Shown piece after piece: positions 50,859-61,127 of a DNA stretch of 64,000 nt. Position numbers and translations under genes: made by a program. Source of the stretch: Isochrysis galbana (Eukaryota; Haptophyta; Isochrysidales; Isochrysidaceae); contig CM030931.1 of the NCBI GenBank assembly GCA_018136815.1, forward strand, positions 5,152,148 to 5,216,147, in the 5' to 3' direction. The notes under the pieces are model-generated. The model made no database searches. It was not told the DNA's origin and saw nothing but the letters and a program-made list of their open reading frames with translations. Every line of letters begins with the position of its first letter. Positions within the stretch are counted from its first letter, which is position 1.

Positions 50859-51164
50859 TCATTCAGCTAATTCTGTGAGTTTGCGGTTTGGTATAAGTTC
50901 GTTGTCGTTTGTGGTCTCGAAGATCGGGCGGAGTTCGTTGAGGTCTGTACGTTTCTTCGGTTGGCGTCCCATGTCTGCCTTGGCCCTCCTTGAGGCGTCC
51001 GTGTTGTTGCCGTATAGTGCCGCTTTGCACAGTGTGGTGAAACTCTCGATAATTCTTTTTATGATGTGGTCGCTGGTGTTGAAGGTGATGTTGTCGTAGT
51101 GATAGTGAATCCTACAGCAGAAGTCAAGAGGCTGCAACCTTAGGTTTGGTTGTTTTTTTGACAA
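50859..51164 (-). CDS. AT-leaning ORF of 101 residues, unknown
   Basis: Protein-like composition without low complexity: LDFCCRIHYHYDNITFN, then IIKRIIESFTTLC and RRAKADMGRQPKKRTDLNE. The frame has no ATG at its start and begins right after an in-frame stop, so it looks like a fragment of a longer gene, possibly in a mobile element. Its composition differs from neighbouring DNA, like the ORF at 22834. Not recognised. Confidence 0.3.
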   Translation of the reverse strand: MSKKQPNLRLQPLDFCCRIHYHYDNITFNTSDHIIKRIIESFTTLCKAALYGNNTDASRRAKADMGRQPKKRTDLNELRPIFETTNDNELIPNRKLTELAE

Positions 51165-51346
51165 ATGCCCCTATGAAATATGAAAGGGTATATGAGCATT
51201 TATGGCTTATGGACAAGACACCCCGGGCCTCCGAGCAACCCCCTTTTAAACGCTTTGCAAGCACACTTGCGATACATCACAGTTGGACAAATTGCCGCGA
51301 GTTCATCAGACGGCCACCAGGGTCCAGAGTTTAAGTCGCGTTCCGT

Positions 51347-52270
51347 CAACCTACTTTTATAAGTGGGGGACAATGGGGGCCTCGCGCCCCCCTCACACCA
51401 TCGCGGACACCCCCCGGGGTGGGCCCGTACAATCAACCCCAGCCCCTGCCCTTTGGCAGGGGCAGGGCACTCATCAATCTGGCCCAGACCCTTCGGGGGC
51501 GCGGCCCGCGAGCTGCACTCCCACGCCCGCGCTGGGCCTGCCCTCGAGCTGACTCCCCCTCTGTCCCTGGTCGCCAGGCACACAGGAGACTTTGGGCGGC
51601 ACCCATGGCCAGCGAGGCGAGCGTGGGAGAGGCAGGGGGGGCCAGGGGCTGAGCCCCAGCCTCCACTGCCCCCTGAGCTGCCCTTGCTGGCCCCCTGGGA
51701 GCCCCCAAAGGGCCCCTGAGAGCAGGCCAGGGCGCGCCGCATGGCGACGCGCCGCAGGGACGACGAAGGGAGAGAGTGGAGAGAGGGAGAGGGGGGGTTT
51801 TGCACCCCCCCCGATGGAGTGCGGTTAGAAACAGGCCCCGTTTGCGTTAGCAAACGGGTAGAGGGCGGCCGGCGACAGGCGGGAGAGCCGGGAGAGAGAA
51901 GGGAGTGGCTCAAGCTCGAGGAGAGTATCCTGAAGGTGGCACAGGCTACTCGACTCGCAGTCGTTTATTTCTCGAGAACTGCTCACGGCGCGAGCTGGAA
52001 GGGCCGATCCTCTTTGTTGACGAGAGGTTCCTCCCCCCCCCCCGGTGCTTTTTCCCGGAGAGTCGGCCGGCGTCGACCGGTCCGCCTCAATGGGTTTTCC
52101 CTCATTTTAACTTGTGGGGAGTTAGAATGGGAGCCAGGGGCTTGCGAGGGGGGAGATGTGGAGGGGTACATAGTTGTATGTATCTGTGGCAACAACACGC
52201 GTCAAGGTGTACGGGCAGGTGCGCTGAGGGGCTAGTGAGAGTAGTGGTACTAATGCTCAGATAGATTATT
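51347..52270 (-). repeat. uninterrupted copy of the ~950-bp dispersed repeat
   Basis: Matches 25260-24834 followed directly by 21783-21259, in reverse. At 51765-51775 it holds the intact site (reverse strand CTCTCCCTTCGTCG) where the copy at 21-25 kb carries a 3,050-bp insertion. No clear target duplication is seen around this copy. Confidence 0.82.
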
Positions 52271-52359
52271 ATACACCCCACCCCACTTCTGCACGCACAG
52301 CACATAGGCACCTCAGACTCATGACTAACCTGTCGTCAACTCCATCTTGGCGGCCGTCG

Positions 52360-52459
52360 NNNNNNNNNNNNNNNNNNNNNNNNNNNNNNNNNNNNNNNNN
52401 NNNNNNNNNNNNNNNNNNNNNNNNNNNNNNNNNNNNNNNNNNNNNNNNNNNNNNNNNNN
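52360..52459. other. assembly gap (100 N)
   Basis: Exactly 100 undetermined bases; true size unknown. It falls beside a CT microsatellite, a usual cause of assembly breaks. Confidence 0.99.
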
Positions 52460-52486
52460 TCTCTCTGTCTCTCTCCATCTCTCTCT

Positions 52487-52525
<39 letters not shown>

Positions 52526-52550
52526 TCTCTCTCTCTCTCCCTCTCTCTCT
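52460..52550. repeat. (CT)n microsatellite upstream of the EF-hand-like gene
   Basis: CT array with occasional A and G, next to the gap. It lies about 200 bases before the start codon at 52747 and is followed by a G-rich block (52550-52690). Confidence 0.8.
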
Positions 52551-52746
52551 GGGGCGGGGGCGGGGGGGGGGCGGGGTCGGGGGGGCGGAGGGGGAAGAAG
52601 CGCTACCCGTCGCCCGGGGGGCGGGAGGCGGGGGGGGGGGGGGGCGCACCGAGCGAGAGAAGGGGCGAGAGAGCGGGAAGGGCGGGAAGAAGGTGGAGGA
52701 GGACGAGCGGTGGGTGAGCGGCGGGCGCTGGCAAAGAAGCAACGCA

Positions 52747-54756
52747 ATGGAGCGCCGGTACCGCAACCCCGCTGTGCGGACCGCCGGGTGGATGCACGAG
52801 GCCGCATGGCAAGGGGAGCCTACCGCCTCTGAGGCCGCTGCTCGTGCTCGCGAGCCACCGCCCTCTGCAACGCGAGGGAGGCGGGAGCCGCGCTCGGCGA
52901 TCGATGAGGCGCACCGCTGTGCACACCACTGCCCTTCTCATATCACAGACTGGGGGCGCAGCGAGCGCGAGGATCTCGGACGGAGCGGACCGAGGCCGAC
53001 GCGCCGAGCTGTCCTAGCCACTCCCGGGCTCATCGAAGGTGAGGGCGTCTCGCAACTTCTAGCAGAGCCGGAGCCACCGAATGCGGCGGCCGCAGCCGCT
53101 GCGCACAGGGAGGCCCTCACGCCATGGGCGACAGAGGCGGTCTCGCCCGGCTTTCATGGCCGGCGGAGGGTTGGGACTGGTCTTGCTTCTAAAGATAGCG
53201 TCTCGCAGCTATTGGTGGAGCCAGAGACGGCCGATGAGGCGGCCGCCGCCGCGGCTGCACACAGGGAGGCACTCACGCCTTGGGCAACTGAGGTGGTCTC
53301 AGCGAGTGCGCAAGGGCGACGCAAAGTGGGGGCGGAAGAGCGGCACGCTCGGCCGGCACCTTATGCGCAGGATGACGGCGCGGATGACCCGGGCTCACCA
53401 GGAACCTATGACCTCCTCTACGAAGGCAACGAACGGCACGGGCGAGGGCGCAGGCATGTGAGCACCTATTCGCCATATAGCACGCCCGACCACCACGGTG
53501 CGCCCATCGGCCAGGTAGCATCGCAGTCGCTGCAAGCTCACCGCCAGCAGGCACAGGTCCCACCACACACGCCCTCGCACAATGGGTCGAGCCGGGCTTG
53601 CGCCAACCTGGCGGCACACCCGCAGATGATTGGCGACGGTCCCATGGTTGAAATCCCAGTCACTGGGATCTCCTCGGCTGGCGTGACGGCAGCCGCGGTC
53701 GATCCGCCTGGCTGTAGCGCCGCCGCCGGCATGGCCAACCTGCAACTGATCGACGCGAGCGATAGCGATGCCGAGGACCTTCAACGCGCTCTCTCGCAAT
53801 TGGGCAGCTGGCTGCGCGACCGTGGTATCAGCGTGTCCCAGCACTTTGGCCGCTACGATACATGTGGGAACGGCTACGTGTCCAAGAGCGACTTTTTACG
53901 CTGCCTTCGAGCTGCTGGCGCAAATGCGCACCCGGCTGTACTCCGTGCCTTACCAGCCAAGCTAATGGTGAATGGCGGCGTGCGCCACACCGAGCTCGCC
54001 GAGCTGATTGGCAATGATGATAAGGTGACGGACGCCATTCGCCCGATTGATCACGTGGCTGCGCTCCCCTCTTCCATGGGCTCGCGTGGTCGCGGGTCAG
54101 GGGTCGCCATAGTGGGCGGCACCTCCGCTAGTGCCAGTACACTTTGGGGGGGGGGTGCTCTTATCGATGGCAACCCTAGCACTGGGGACGAAGCGGGAAA
54201 CGCCCAGCCACATAGCGAGAGAGAGAGGTTGAGGTTGCGTCGAGAAGCGATGCGTAGGTTTCATAGCCTCGACCTTTCAGCGAGAGAGCTGTGGGCCATG
54301 CTCGATATCTCGTCGGATGGCACTATTGGACCGGTTGAGCTTGCAGCAGGCTTGCAACGCATTTCACTCGTCCCTGGGTCAGCGGATGCTGCAGCAGTCG
54401 CCCAGATGCTCAGCGGTGGCTCGCACTTGTCTTGGTCCACATGGTCCGCGTTCCTCAGCGACGGGGGCGAGGAGTTGCTTCCAGCTGAGCGGCGCCGGCG
54501 CCTCACCGTCTCCCGGCAGATCGAGTCCATGAGGGGGACGCTTGCACGAAACACTCCGCAACTGAAGGCATTGCTGCTGCAAGCCGACCAAGATGCCTCG
54601 GGCTTGCTACCGATAGCCACCTTTGCTCGCGTGTTGCGCCAAGTTGGCGTCGTGCTTTCTCCTGCCGACTATGCGCGCGTTGCGTTGCACCTCGATCCAG
54701 ACCGGGGTGGACGATGGGTGCGATATCAAAATCTGTTGGAGGCATTGCAACACTGA
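52747..54756 (+). CDS. EF-hand-like protein, 669 residues
   Basis: One uninterrupted frame. The N-terminal third is Ala/Arg/Glu-rich with two copies of a ~43-residue unit (VSQLLAEPEP ... HREALTPWATEAVS and VSQLLVEPET ... HREALTPWATEVVS). Near residue 369 a loop DTCGNGYVSKSD has EF-hand spacing. A second (DISSDGTIGPVE) lies near 518 and a weaker one (DQDASGLLPIAT) near 612, each between predicted helices. Only the second loop ends in the Glu that usually completes calcium binding, so calcium binding is uncertain. Such long EF-hand proteins are often cytoskeletal or flagellar, but nothing here proves it. I chose the Met at 52747 because the frame upstream is CT/G-repeat and runs into the gap. 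Confidence 0.65.
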   Translation: MERRYRNPAVRTAGWMHEAAWQGEPTASEAAARAREPPPSATRGRREPRSAIDEAHRCAHHCPSHITDWGRSEREDLGRSGPRPTRRAVLATPGLIEGEGVSQLLAEPEPPNAAAAAAAHREALTPWATEAVSPGFHGRRRVGTGLASKDSVSQLLVEPETADEAAAAAAAHREALTPWATEVVSASAQGRRKVGAEERHARPAPYAQDDGADDPGSPGTYDLLYEGNERHGRGRRHVSTYSPYSTPDHHGAPIGQVASQSLQAHRQQAQVPPHTPSHNGSSRACANLAAHPQMIGDGPMVEIPVTGISSAGVTAAAVDPPGCSAAAGMANLQLIDASDSDAEDLQRALSQLGSWLRDRGISVSQHFGRYDTCGNGYVSKSDFLRCLRAAGANAHPAVLRALPAKLMVNGGVRHTELAELIGNDDKVTDAIRPIDHVAALPSSMGSRGRGSGVAIVGGTSASASTLWGGGALIDGNPSTGDEAGNAQPHSERERLRLRREAMRRFHSLDLSARELWAMLDISSDGTIGPVELAAGLQRISLVPGSADAAAVAQMLSGGSHLSWSTWSAFLSDGGEELLPAERRRRLTVSRQIESMRGTLARNTPQLKALLLQADQDASGLLPIATFARVLRQVGVVLSPADYARVALHLDPDRGGRWVRYQNLLEALQH

Positions 54757-56084
54757 CATCAAGCCGAGCTAAGCATTTCCGACATTGCGGACTAGAAGGG
54801 CCTCCTTGGCTCAAGTGCTGAATGTTCGTCGAATGCGACACGGGCCAGGGATTAAGATCGCGCAGGGACCGCAGAGAGCTCCAAGAACTGGGCAGATTGA
54901 TTTGTTGGGCGCAGCAAGTACGGGCAGGGATAGAAGGCAACGGATCGGCGCCTTCCCCATCTTATTTGCTTATGTATGAGTTCGTGATGTAAAGCGGCAA
55001 GAGCAAGACGCCATGTGAATCGTGCTATTAGCAGTGGTATTGCTTTTGGTTACTCAGAGAAAATATTCTGGTTCTTACTGGGTCGCTCATTCACATGGAA
55101 ACATGCAGCCAAGCAGCCAAAAGGCTGATCAGCGAAGCTACACGCATTCTACAACTCACGAGAGCAAACCTAAACCTAGTACCTAGACTAGCCTAGCTAG
55201 ACAAAACCGGGGAACCGGGCCTACTCCTTGCCGGAGACGGGGAAAATAATAAAAGCATTCGTACCTGCATTCCTGCTACTGCTACTGTTACCCGCGGCTC
55301 TATATTCGTATTCGGTCTTTCCCATCTAGGGCGGTGACCCGCCAGTGAAGGGAGTGCACTAGTGTATCGGACACCTTCAACCTTAAATCAAGAACTTTTT
55401 ATACATTCCTGGCTTTTGCTTTTTTTATTTTTACCCCTTAGAAGTTCAAATAGATTAGCAAATAGTGTTTGAGTTTGAAGGCCCTAAAGCAGAAAACTCT
55501 AAACTCTGAACTCTGACTCTGACGGGAGGGGGGGGGGGGTTCCTGAAGTCCTGCAATTCACCTGAAAGCTGAAAGCCTTTGAAATTGAAAGCCAAAGCCA
55601 AAGCCAAAGCCAACAGCACCACCACCAACACCAAGCCGCGAGACGCGCGCAAGGCGGAGCGTACTCGAGCGGGCCCTACCCACGCCAACTACAAAAGTTC
55701 ACACTTTACGCTATAAGCTATGAGCTTCGTTGCCAATGACCATAAATGACTGATGACCAGCAAGGGGCAACTGACAATGGAGGGGGCACACTGCCGACAA
55801 CCGCAGCACTATCGTTATATTCCTCCAACAAGAAAACTCTCAGAACCCTTCCCCTTCTCTCTCTCTCTGCCCCCCGGCCTGCCTCTGCTGGCCGCACCGC
55901 GCCGCGCTGCCTCCGCCCCCGCGGCTTCCCCTCCCCTTCCCCCTCCCCTTCCCCTTTCCCCGGCACCCTCGGTGCACCCCCCCACCCCCACCCACCCCTC
56001 TCCCTTCCGCTCCCTCCCCCCCCCCCCTCCCCCGCCCCTCCCCCCGCGCAGCAGCGCAGGCCACACAGCCAGTCAGCCAGCCCA
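54757..56084. other. intergenic, with CT-rich tract before the phosphatase gene
   Basis: No gene in 54757-55740. CAAAGC/CAAAGCC tandem repeats lie at 55590-55612, and a TTTCCCATCTAGG string at 55319. From about 55850 the plus strand is CT-rich up to the start codon at 56085, as for other genes here. Confidence 0.4.
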
Positions 56085-57329
56085 ATGGGCGCGGACCTCG
56101 ACCGATGGATCGAGGACATCAAGCAATGCAAGCTGCTTGCTGAGCTTGACCTCAAGCACCTGTGCGAGTATGTGCAAGAGCTCATGCTTGAGGAGTCGAC
56201 CGTCCAGCCTGTCCCCTCGCCAGTCACCATTTGCGGAGACATCCACGGCCAATTCCACGATCTGCTTGAGCTCTTCAATTGCGGGGGCCATCCCCCTGAA
56301 ACAAGCTACATATTTATGGTGCGGTGGATGGCCTGCTCGCTCTTGCTCTCTGCATGAGCAGATGTAGTAGCGGCCTGCATGTGTCAGGCGGGCGGGCGTT
56401 GGACTGTGCGACGGATGGATGCTGCAAAGAGCAATGGGTGGCAGGCTGTCGACTCAGCCGGTGCCCCTCTACGCTGACCTCGCTCTCACATCCCCCATCT
56501 CCAGGGAGACTTTGTCGATCGCGGGTACAACTCGGTGGAGACAATGACGCTGCTGCTGCTGCTGAAAGCACGATACCCGCATCGCATCACACTGTTGCGC
56601 GGCAATCACGAGAGTAGGCAAATCACTCAGGTGCTAGGCACCCACACAACCACTAGGTGTTGCACAGAGGCCACGGGCTTGATTGTCTCACCTTTCCAAA
56701 TGCGTCGAGGCTGCCAGTGCCTCTTTTCGGCCACATCTGCACAGCTAATTCCACCGGCTTGCTTGGCGCAGGTATACGGCTTCTACGATGAGTGCCAACG
56801 CAAGTATGGCAACACCAACCCCTGGAAGTACTGCACCGACCTCTTCGATTGGTGCCCGCTAGCTGCGATTGTGGACGGACGCGTCCTCTGTGTCCATGGT
56901 GGTCTATCACCTGAGGTGCGCACCATCGATCAGATGCGGCTCATCGACCGGCGGCAGGAGATTCCTCACGAGGGCGCCTTTTGCGACCTGATGTGGTCTG
57001 ACCCAGACGACATTGAGACGTGGGCCGTCTCGCCACGCGGTGCAGGCTGGCTGTTTGGTTCAAAGGTGACGCAGGAGTTCAATGCCATCAATGGGATCGA
57101 GCTCATCTGCCGCGCGCACCAGCTGGTCCAGGAGGGGTATAAGTACATGTTTGACGAGGGGCTCGTCACGGTATGGTCGGCGCCGAACTACTGCTACCGA
57201 TGCGGGAATGACGCGTGTATCCTCGCGCTCGATGATCAGCTGGGGCGTAATTTCAAGATTTTCAAGGAGGTCGAGAGCACAAAGCAAACGACGCAACCCG
57301 CCATATCGAATGTGCCTTACTTTCTTTGA
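56085..57329 (+). CDS. serine/threonine protein phosphatase 6 type catalytic subunit
   Basis: Three exons (56085-56318, 56505-56630, 56772-57329) join in phase to 305 residues, the length usual for PP6 catalytic subunits. The metal-binding and catalytic motifs of the PPP family are all present: [25 protein letters not shown], the RAHQLV histidine and [11 protein letters not shown]. It ends in PYFL, the methylated tail of PP2A/PP4/PP6. PP6-like rather than PP4-like features are the N-terminal [24 protein letters not shown] and [12 protein letters not shown]6 acts with SAPS-domain subunits in cell-cycle and stress control; that role is inferred from the family. Confidence 0.9.
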
Positions 57330-58385
57330 ACCTACCATGACAAACTCTTGGCCCCTGCGCTCCATTGATGTTTCGAAGATCATATGCATCATCTGTTTGA
57401 CGCGCACTGGCACGGCAGCACGAGGACTTTCGCTGGTTCTGCGTAGCGTCTACACTGCTCGATCTGCCTCATAGAACAGAGATTTCGATTGAGGGCTCAC
57501 AAAGCTTGTTGCTCTGTCGCTGTGCTTTGCGCGTACGTGCGATGCAAATGCTGGCTGGCGGCAAGCTCCCCCGAGTTCCACAGTGGTCTTCGCGTCCACT
57601 TAGCCACTCGCGCTGCACCTATGGTCTATTGCAAATGACTTAGCCACTCGCGCTGCACCTATGGTCTATTGCAAATGTGACGGCGTTGCATTTCAGAGGT
57701 TTGCGAGTAAGAATCTGTCGCCGTCATGTCTTCCCCTGCCATTCGTGGCGTTCTATGTTGCATAACAAGAGCACCAACCACTCTATGGCATGCCGACGCA
57801 CCCACCCCAACCGGTGGGATGCTCATTGCCGTGGCGAGGTTGTGGGCTACGCTAGGACCCTTCCTTGAGCCTCGTGGATGTCGTTCGTCTCCAGGCTGCG
57901 GCCTCACGCCAGATGAGATTACCACGCAGGATATGATGCTTCCTTATGCTGTCTCATCTAGACCGGACGTGCAACCGCTTTCGCCACGAGGTGGCTAGAG
58001 ACAATGGCTGGGCAGCCTTGCTAGGACGAGCCGATTGCTGTAGGCACCCGCATGACGTGCCCTTGCTTGTGAGACTTTTTGTGTGTGCTCTTACCATCAG
58101 TATCCGTTGGTTTTCTTTGTGTCACGCGATCGCGCGCTCAAGGGAAGCGGGAGATCGAGCTAGAACGTGTGTTGTGCCTTCGTCCGATTGCCATTGCCAT
58201 TGCTGCGGCGATCATACGTATTTGCGGTCGCGTCGTGGGTGGCGTCGTGTTGGCACGGCTCACGTCACAAAATCTTAATGCAACTCTGTGGAAGATCGCG
58301 CTTGGGTAGATTTGCCTGCCCCTAAGGCCCTGGTTGTTCTGTCATATATGATGTCACACTGTGGCGATGTAGGGGGGTGTGCCCA
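57330..58385. other. 3' flank of the phosphatase gene, no gene seen
   Basis: Apart from the tandem duplication at 57598-57677, ordinary DNA. Just before the LTR at 58386 lies TAGGGGGG, which resembles a polypurine tract. Confidence 0.35.
57598..57677 (+). repeat. 40-bp exact tandem duplication
   Basis: The unit ACTTAGCCACTCGCGCTGCA and its next 20 bases occurs twice in direct succession without a difference. Confidence 0.9.
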
Positions 58386-59244
58386 TGTCGCATTCGCGAG
58401 TCGACACTCGTTAGGCTTCTCTCTTCTCTTCGTCGTTCGGCATTTATCGTTATAATTCTCTCGTCTCTCGTTCTCGTTCTCGGTCAAAAGCTTCGCTTGG
58501 ACGCATAGGGTCTTGGGTTGTGGAGCGCCCTCTCTCTTTCTCTCGAAGAGAAGGGAAGTTTCCCCACCTTTCTCCCTCCTAGGCGCCTCGCAACTAGGTT
58601 TAATTCGCTATCTTCTCCGCGTTTCGCTATCTACTTCAGTGATTGCAATCAGGTTTAATTTGCAATCTCATCGCATCTCCCCTTTAGGCACACCGCACTT
58701 CTCTCGTCTTATTCGGTAAGTCTTTTGGAATCTTGTGCGGCAGGATTGCCCCTCGTTTCCGTTATGGTGCGATTCCCCTTCCGGACGGGATCGCCGATAG
58801 ATCGCCTTCTGATCGTCGTCCGTCGTCGTCTAGCCGGAGTGTTTAGGTTTGATTTCAGTCGAGTTATGTGAGAAAGTCGTGGGGCGAGAGTCGGGGTGTT
58901 TTCGTCCTGGGTGTCTTTGTCCGTCGTCCTGTCGTCAGTCGTCATCCGTCGTCGCTCTCGCTCTCGTCGCTCTCGCTCTCGTAACACTCATACCCTACAA
59001 ACTCGCCTCGCCTCGCCAGCCCCTGCCATCACAGCCCTCCTCTCACTCACCCTCGCCTCTCGCCACTCGCTCGATGTCGTTCTCGCCGCCGTCCTCGCCC
59101 TCGTCCAAGCCCGCCTGCCCGCCTTCCTCTGCTGACGGGCTTCAGCCCGTCAGCACCTCTAAAGCCGTCTCCTCCGCCGCGCCTGCCGCCGGCATGCCTC
59201 CTTCCTCATTGCCCTCAGGCCCTATGGGCCATCCCAATCCGTCA
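58386..59244 (+). repeat. diverged solo LTR of the gypsy family (plus orientation)
   Basis: Starts TGTCGCATTCGCGAGTCGAC and ends CCCAATCCGTCA, the same tips as the LTRs at 27533-28650. It also contains the same (TCTCGC)n block and coding-like end. At 859 bp it is shorter and differs strongly in the middle. No internal retroelement sequence follows. GGTGT occurs right after it (59245-59249) and five bases before it (58376-58380), so the true left border may differ by a few bases. Confidence 0.75.
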
Positions 59245-59855
59245 GGTGTAGAATCTCTCCCGGTGCGTCCCGCGCTGGACGTCTCAATGGGGCCTACACC
59301 AATGCTGCTAAAAGACCTTCGCTTCGTACTCGGCAACGATTGGGAGATCAGGGTTTGTTTCGCCTTTGGCGATGGGGGAGCGTCAGAGTTTTATTGTTGT
59401 GTTAGTATAACCTTAGTGCTGCGGGACCGTAGCCCTTCGACGGCAACGGAGCCCCTACCCCGCGATGGGGGTGTGCGCGGTTGGCGCATGGCTCGTCCGG
59501 TGTATGTGGCTAGGAATGCTAGCTAACAAGATGTCATACGACGCTATAAGTTCTAACGTTGGGCCCACTGACTGTGAGAAGAGCGGTGTAGATCAGAGTA
59601 ACTATTGGAGGCTAGCTATGTGCTATGTATGCATGTACGCCCTGCCCCTAATGGGGGCATCCACATGAGTTCCGAGATAGAAGTTATAGAAGCGGTCGGT
59701 CCACCGTCGCTAGGATGTCACATCGTTACTGGGTGGACTGAGGCAAGGGAAATCAAAGTGTCTGAAGGGGATAAATACATCACTAAAATGAACAACATAT
59801 GGATATATACCAACACCAACTACCTGGGTGAAACCACTAGCACCACCGACGTAGC
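59245..59855 (+). mobile_element. probable 5' part of the LINE remnant, interrupted downstream
   Basis: A frame to 59523 (includes LLKDLRFVLGNDWEIRV) and a frame from 59605 (includes GDKYITKMNNIWIYTNT) look protein-like. The second continues across the hAT insertion (…TTDVA joined to KPGEEAHY) and is then followed, one frame over, by the LINE 3' coding part. This makes the stretch likely part of the same element, but no diagnostic motif is visible. Confidence 0.3.
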
Positions 59856-61089
59856 TAGGCCCAGGCCAATACTTGTAGTAAAACTCGCCCAAACTTGCGG
59901 GCCAAACTTGCGGGATTCTTGCAACAGCCCGCCCAAACTTGTAGCCATTCTTGTAGCAATTCTTGCCCAAACTTGTAGCCATTCTTGTAGTTGTAGCAAT
60001 TAGGGGTAAGGCAGAGTTTCGGAAATAACGAAATAACTCGTAAATTTGGACACATAACACATAACACATAACACACACTCACATGGCCTCCTGCTCCCTT
60101 TTGTTGTTGTTGTAACGTAACAGTAATGACGCCTGTATCTGATCAGCGAGTGACGATGAACGATTCGGACCAAACATAATGGCCAATAAAGAAAAGACGC
60201 GCTCACACGAAGCCGAGTTTGGAGTCATGCAAAAGGCGATCCTTGCCGCCTCTGCCCACGCGGGGAACTTGGTGTGGTTCCTTGCCCACCAACACAACAC
60301 CTCCTTCGTAAATGTCAGCACCTCGGAGTGATCAATGCGAGTCGCGCGGCATGTGCTCAAGTACGTGGGAAGCTCATCAAGGAGCCTCTGCGTGATTGAA
60401 GGCAAATGGTCGCTGTCGCCGAAGGCTGCGAGGCCCGGGGTCATGGTCTTGCCGGCCCTTCGCCGCACGGGCTCGTCGTCTTCGCTCTCCTCCTCCTCCT
60501 CGTTCTCCACCACCTCGCTTGTGCTGCGTTGCTCGGGCTCGGGATCAACGCCATCCCGAGGGAGGATGCTGTCACCCTCCGCCTCCGTGAGCGACGCAGC
60601 TCGTCGCGTACAGTGACGCTTGCCTACGCAGGAGGTGAGGGAGGATTGAGATGCGCGTCCACGGGCTCACACGTGCAAGCAGGCTAGCACGCAGTGGGCA
60701 GAGGGGAGAGGGAGAGGGGGCTGGCATGGCTTACCTAGCCCCGACATCGCGCGCCGCGCCGCGCGCCGCAGCCTGTCTCCTCGGAGCTGAAGAGGGCAAG
60801 AGAGAGGGCCAATTTACTGTCATGAAAGGCCCTGTTTATGTTAAAGAGTCGCATCCGCGCGACAACTTGTTCACCGAGTCAACTTGTTGACCGCGACAAC
60901 TTGTTCACCGCGAGGGAACATGTTGCTGTCTACTAATAAAGAGGAGATTATTATACTGGATACTGGTAGAGAGCCCGGCGCCACGGCCCCAATCTTGCAG
61001 CCACTTGTAGAGAGGGCCCAAACTTCTGGCAAGTTGGGCGAGCCACCCAAACTTGCAGAACAAGTTGTACAAGTATTGGCCTGGGCCTA
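59856..61089. mobile_element. hAT transposon with 8-bp target duplication, internally deleted
   Basis: Terminal inverted repeats TAGGCCCAGGCCAATACTTG at 59856 and, reversed, at 61089. The exact 8-bp direct repeat GACGTAGC flanks it at 59848-59855 and 61090-61097. Subterminal CCCAAACTTG repeats occur in both ends. It keeps only the 3' end of a transposase gene on the minus strand (60079-60513), so this copy cannot move itself. It inserted into older LINE sequence. Confidence 0.88.
60079..60513 (-). CDS. hAT transposase, C-terminal dimerisation domain (fragment)
   Basis: A frame of 144 residues. After an acidic start comes the hAT C-terminal pattern: EVLCWWARNHTKFPAWAEAA, then FCMTPNSASCERVFSLL and the helix ending LLLRYNNN. 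In full transposases this region holds the last catalytic Glu and the dimer contacts. The rest of the gene (zinc finger and DDE core) is missing from the 1.2-kb element, so it is a remnant. Confidence 0.85.
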   Translation of the reverse strand: MVENEEEEESEDDEPVRRRAGKTMTPGLAAFGDSDHLPSITQRLLDELPTYLSTCRATRIDHSEVLTFTKEVLCWWARNHTKFPAWAEAARIAFCMTPNSASCERVFSLLAIMFGPNRSSSLADQIQASLLLRYNNNKREQEAM

Positions 61090-61127
61090 GACGTAGCTAA
61101 GCCGGGAGAAGAGGCACACTATTCCAC

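Noticed and set aside
51283-51719. ORFs in the dispersed repeat at 51.3-51.7 kb
   Set aside because: They come from GC hairpins of a non-coding repeat; the frames are not conserved between copies.
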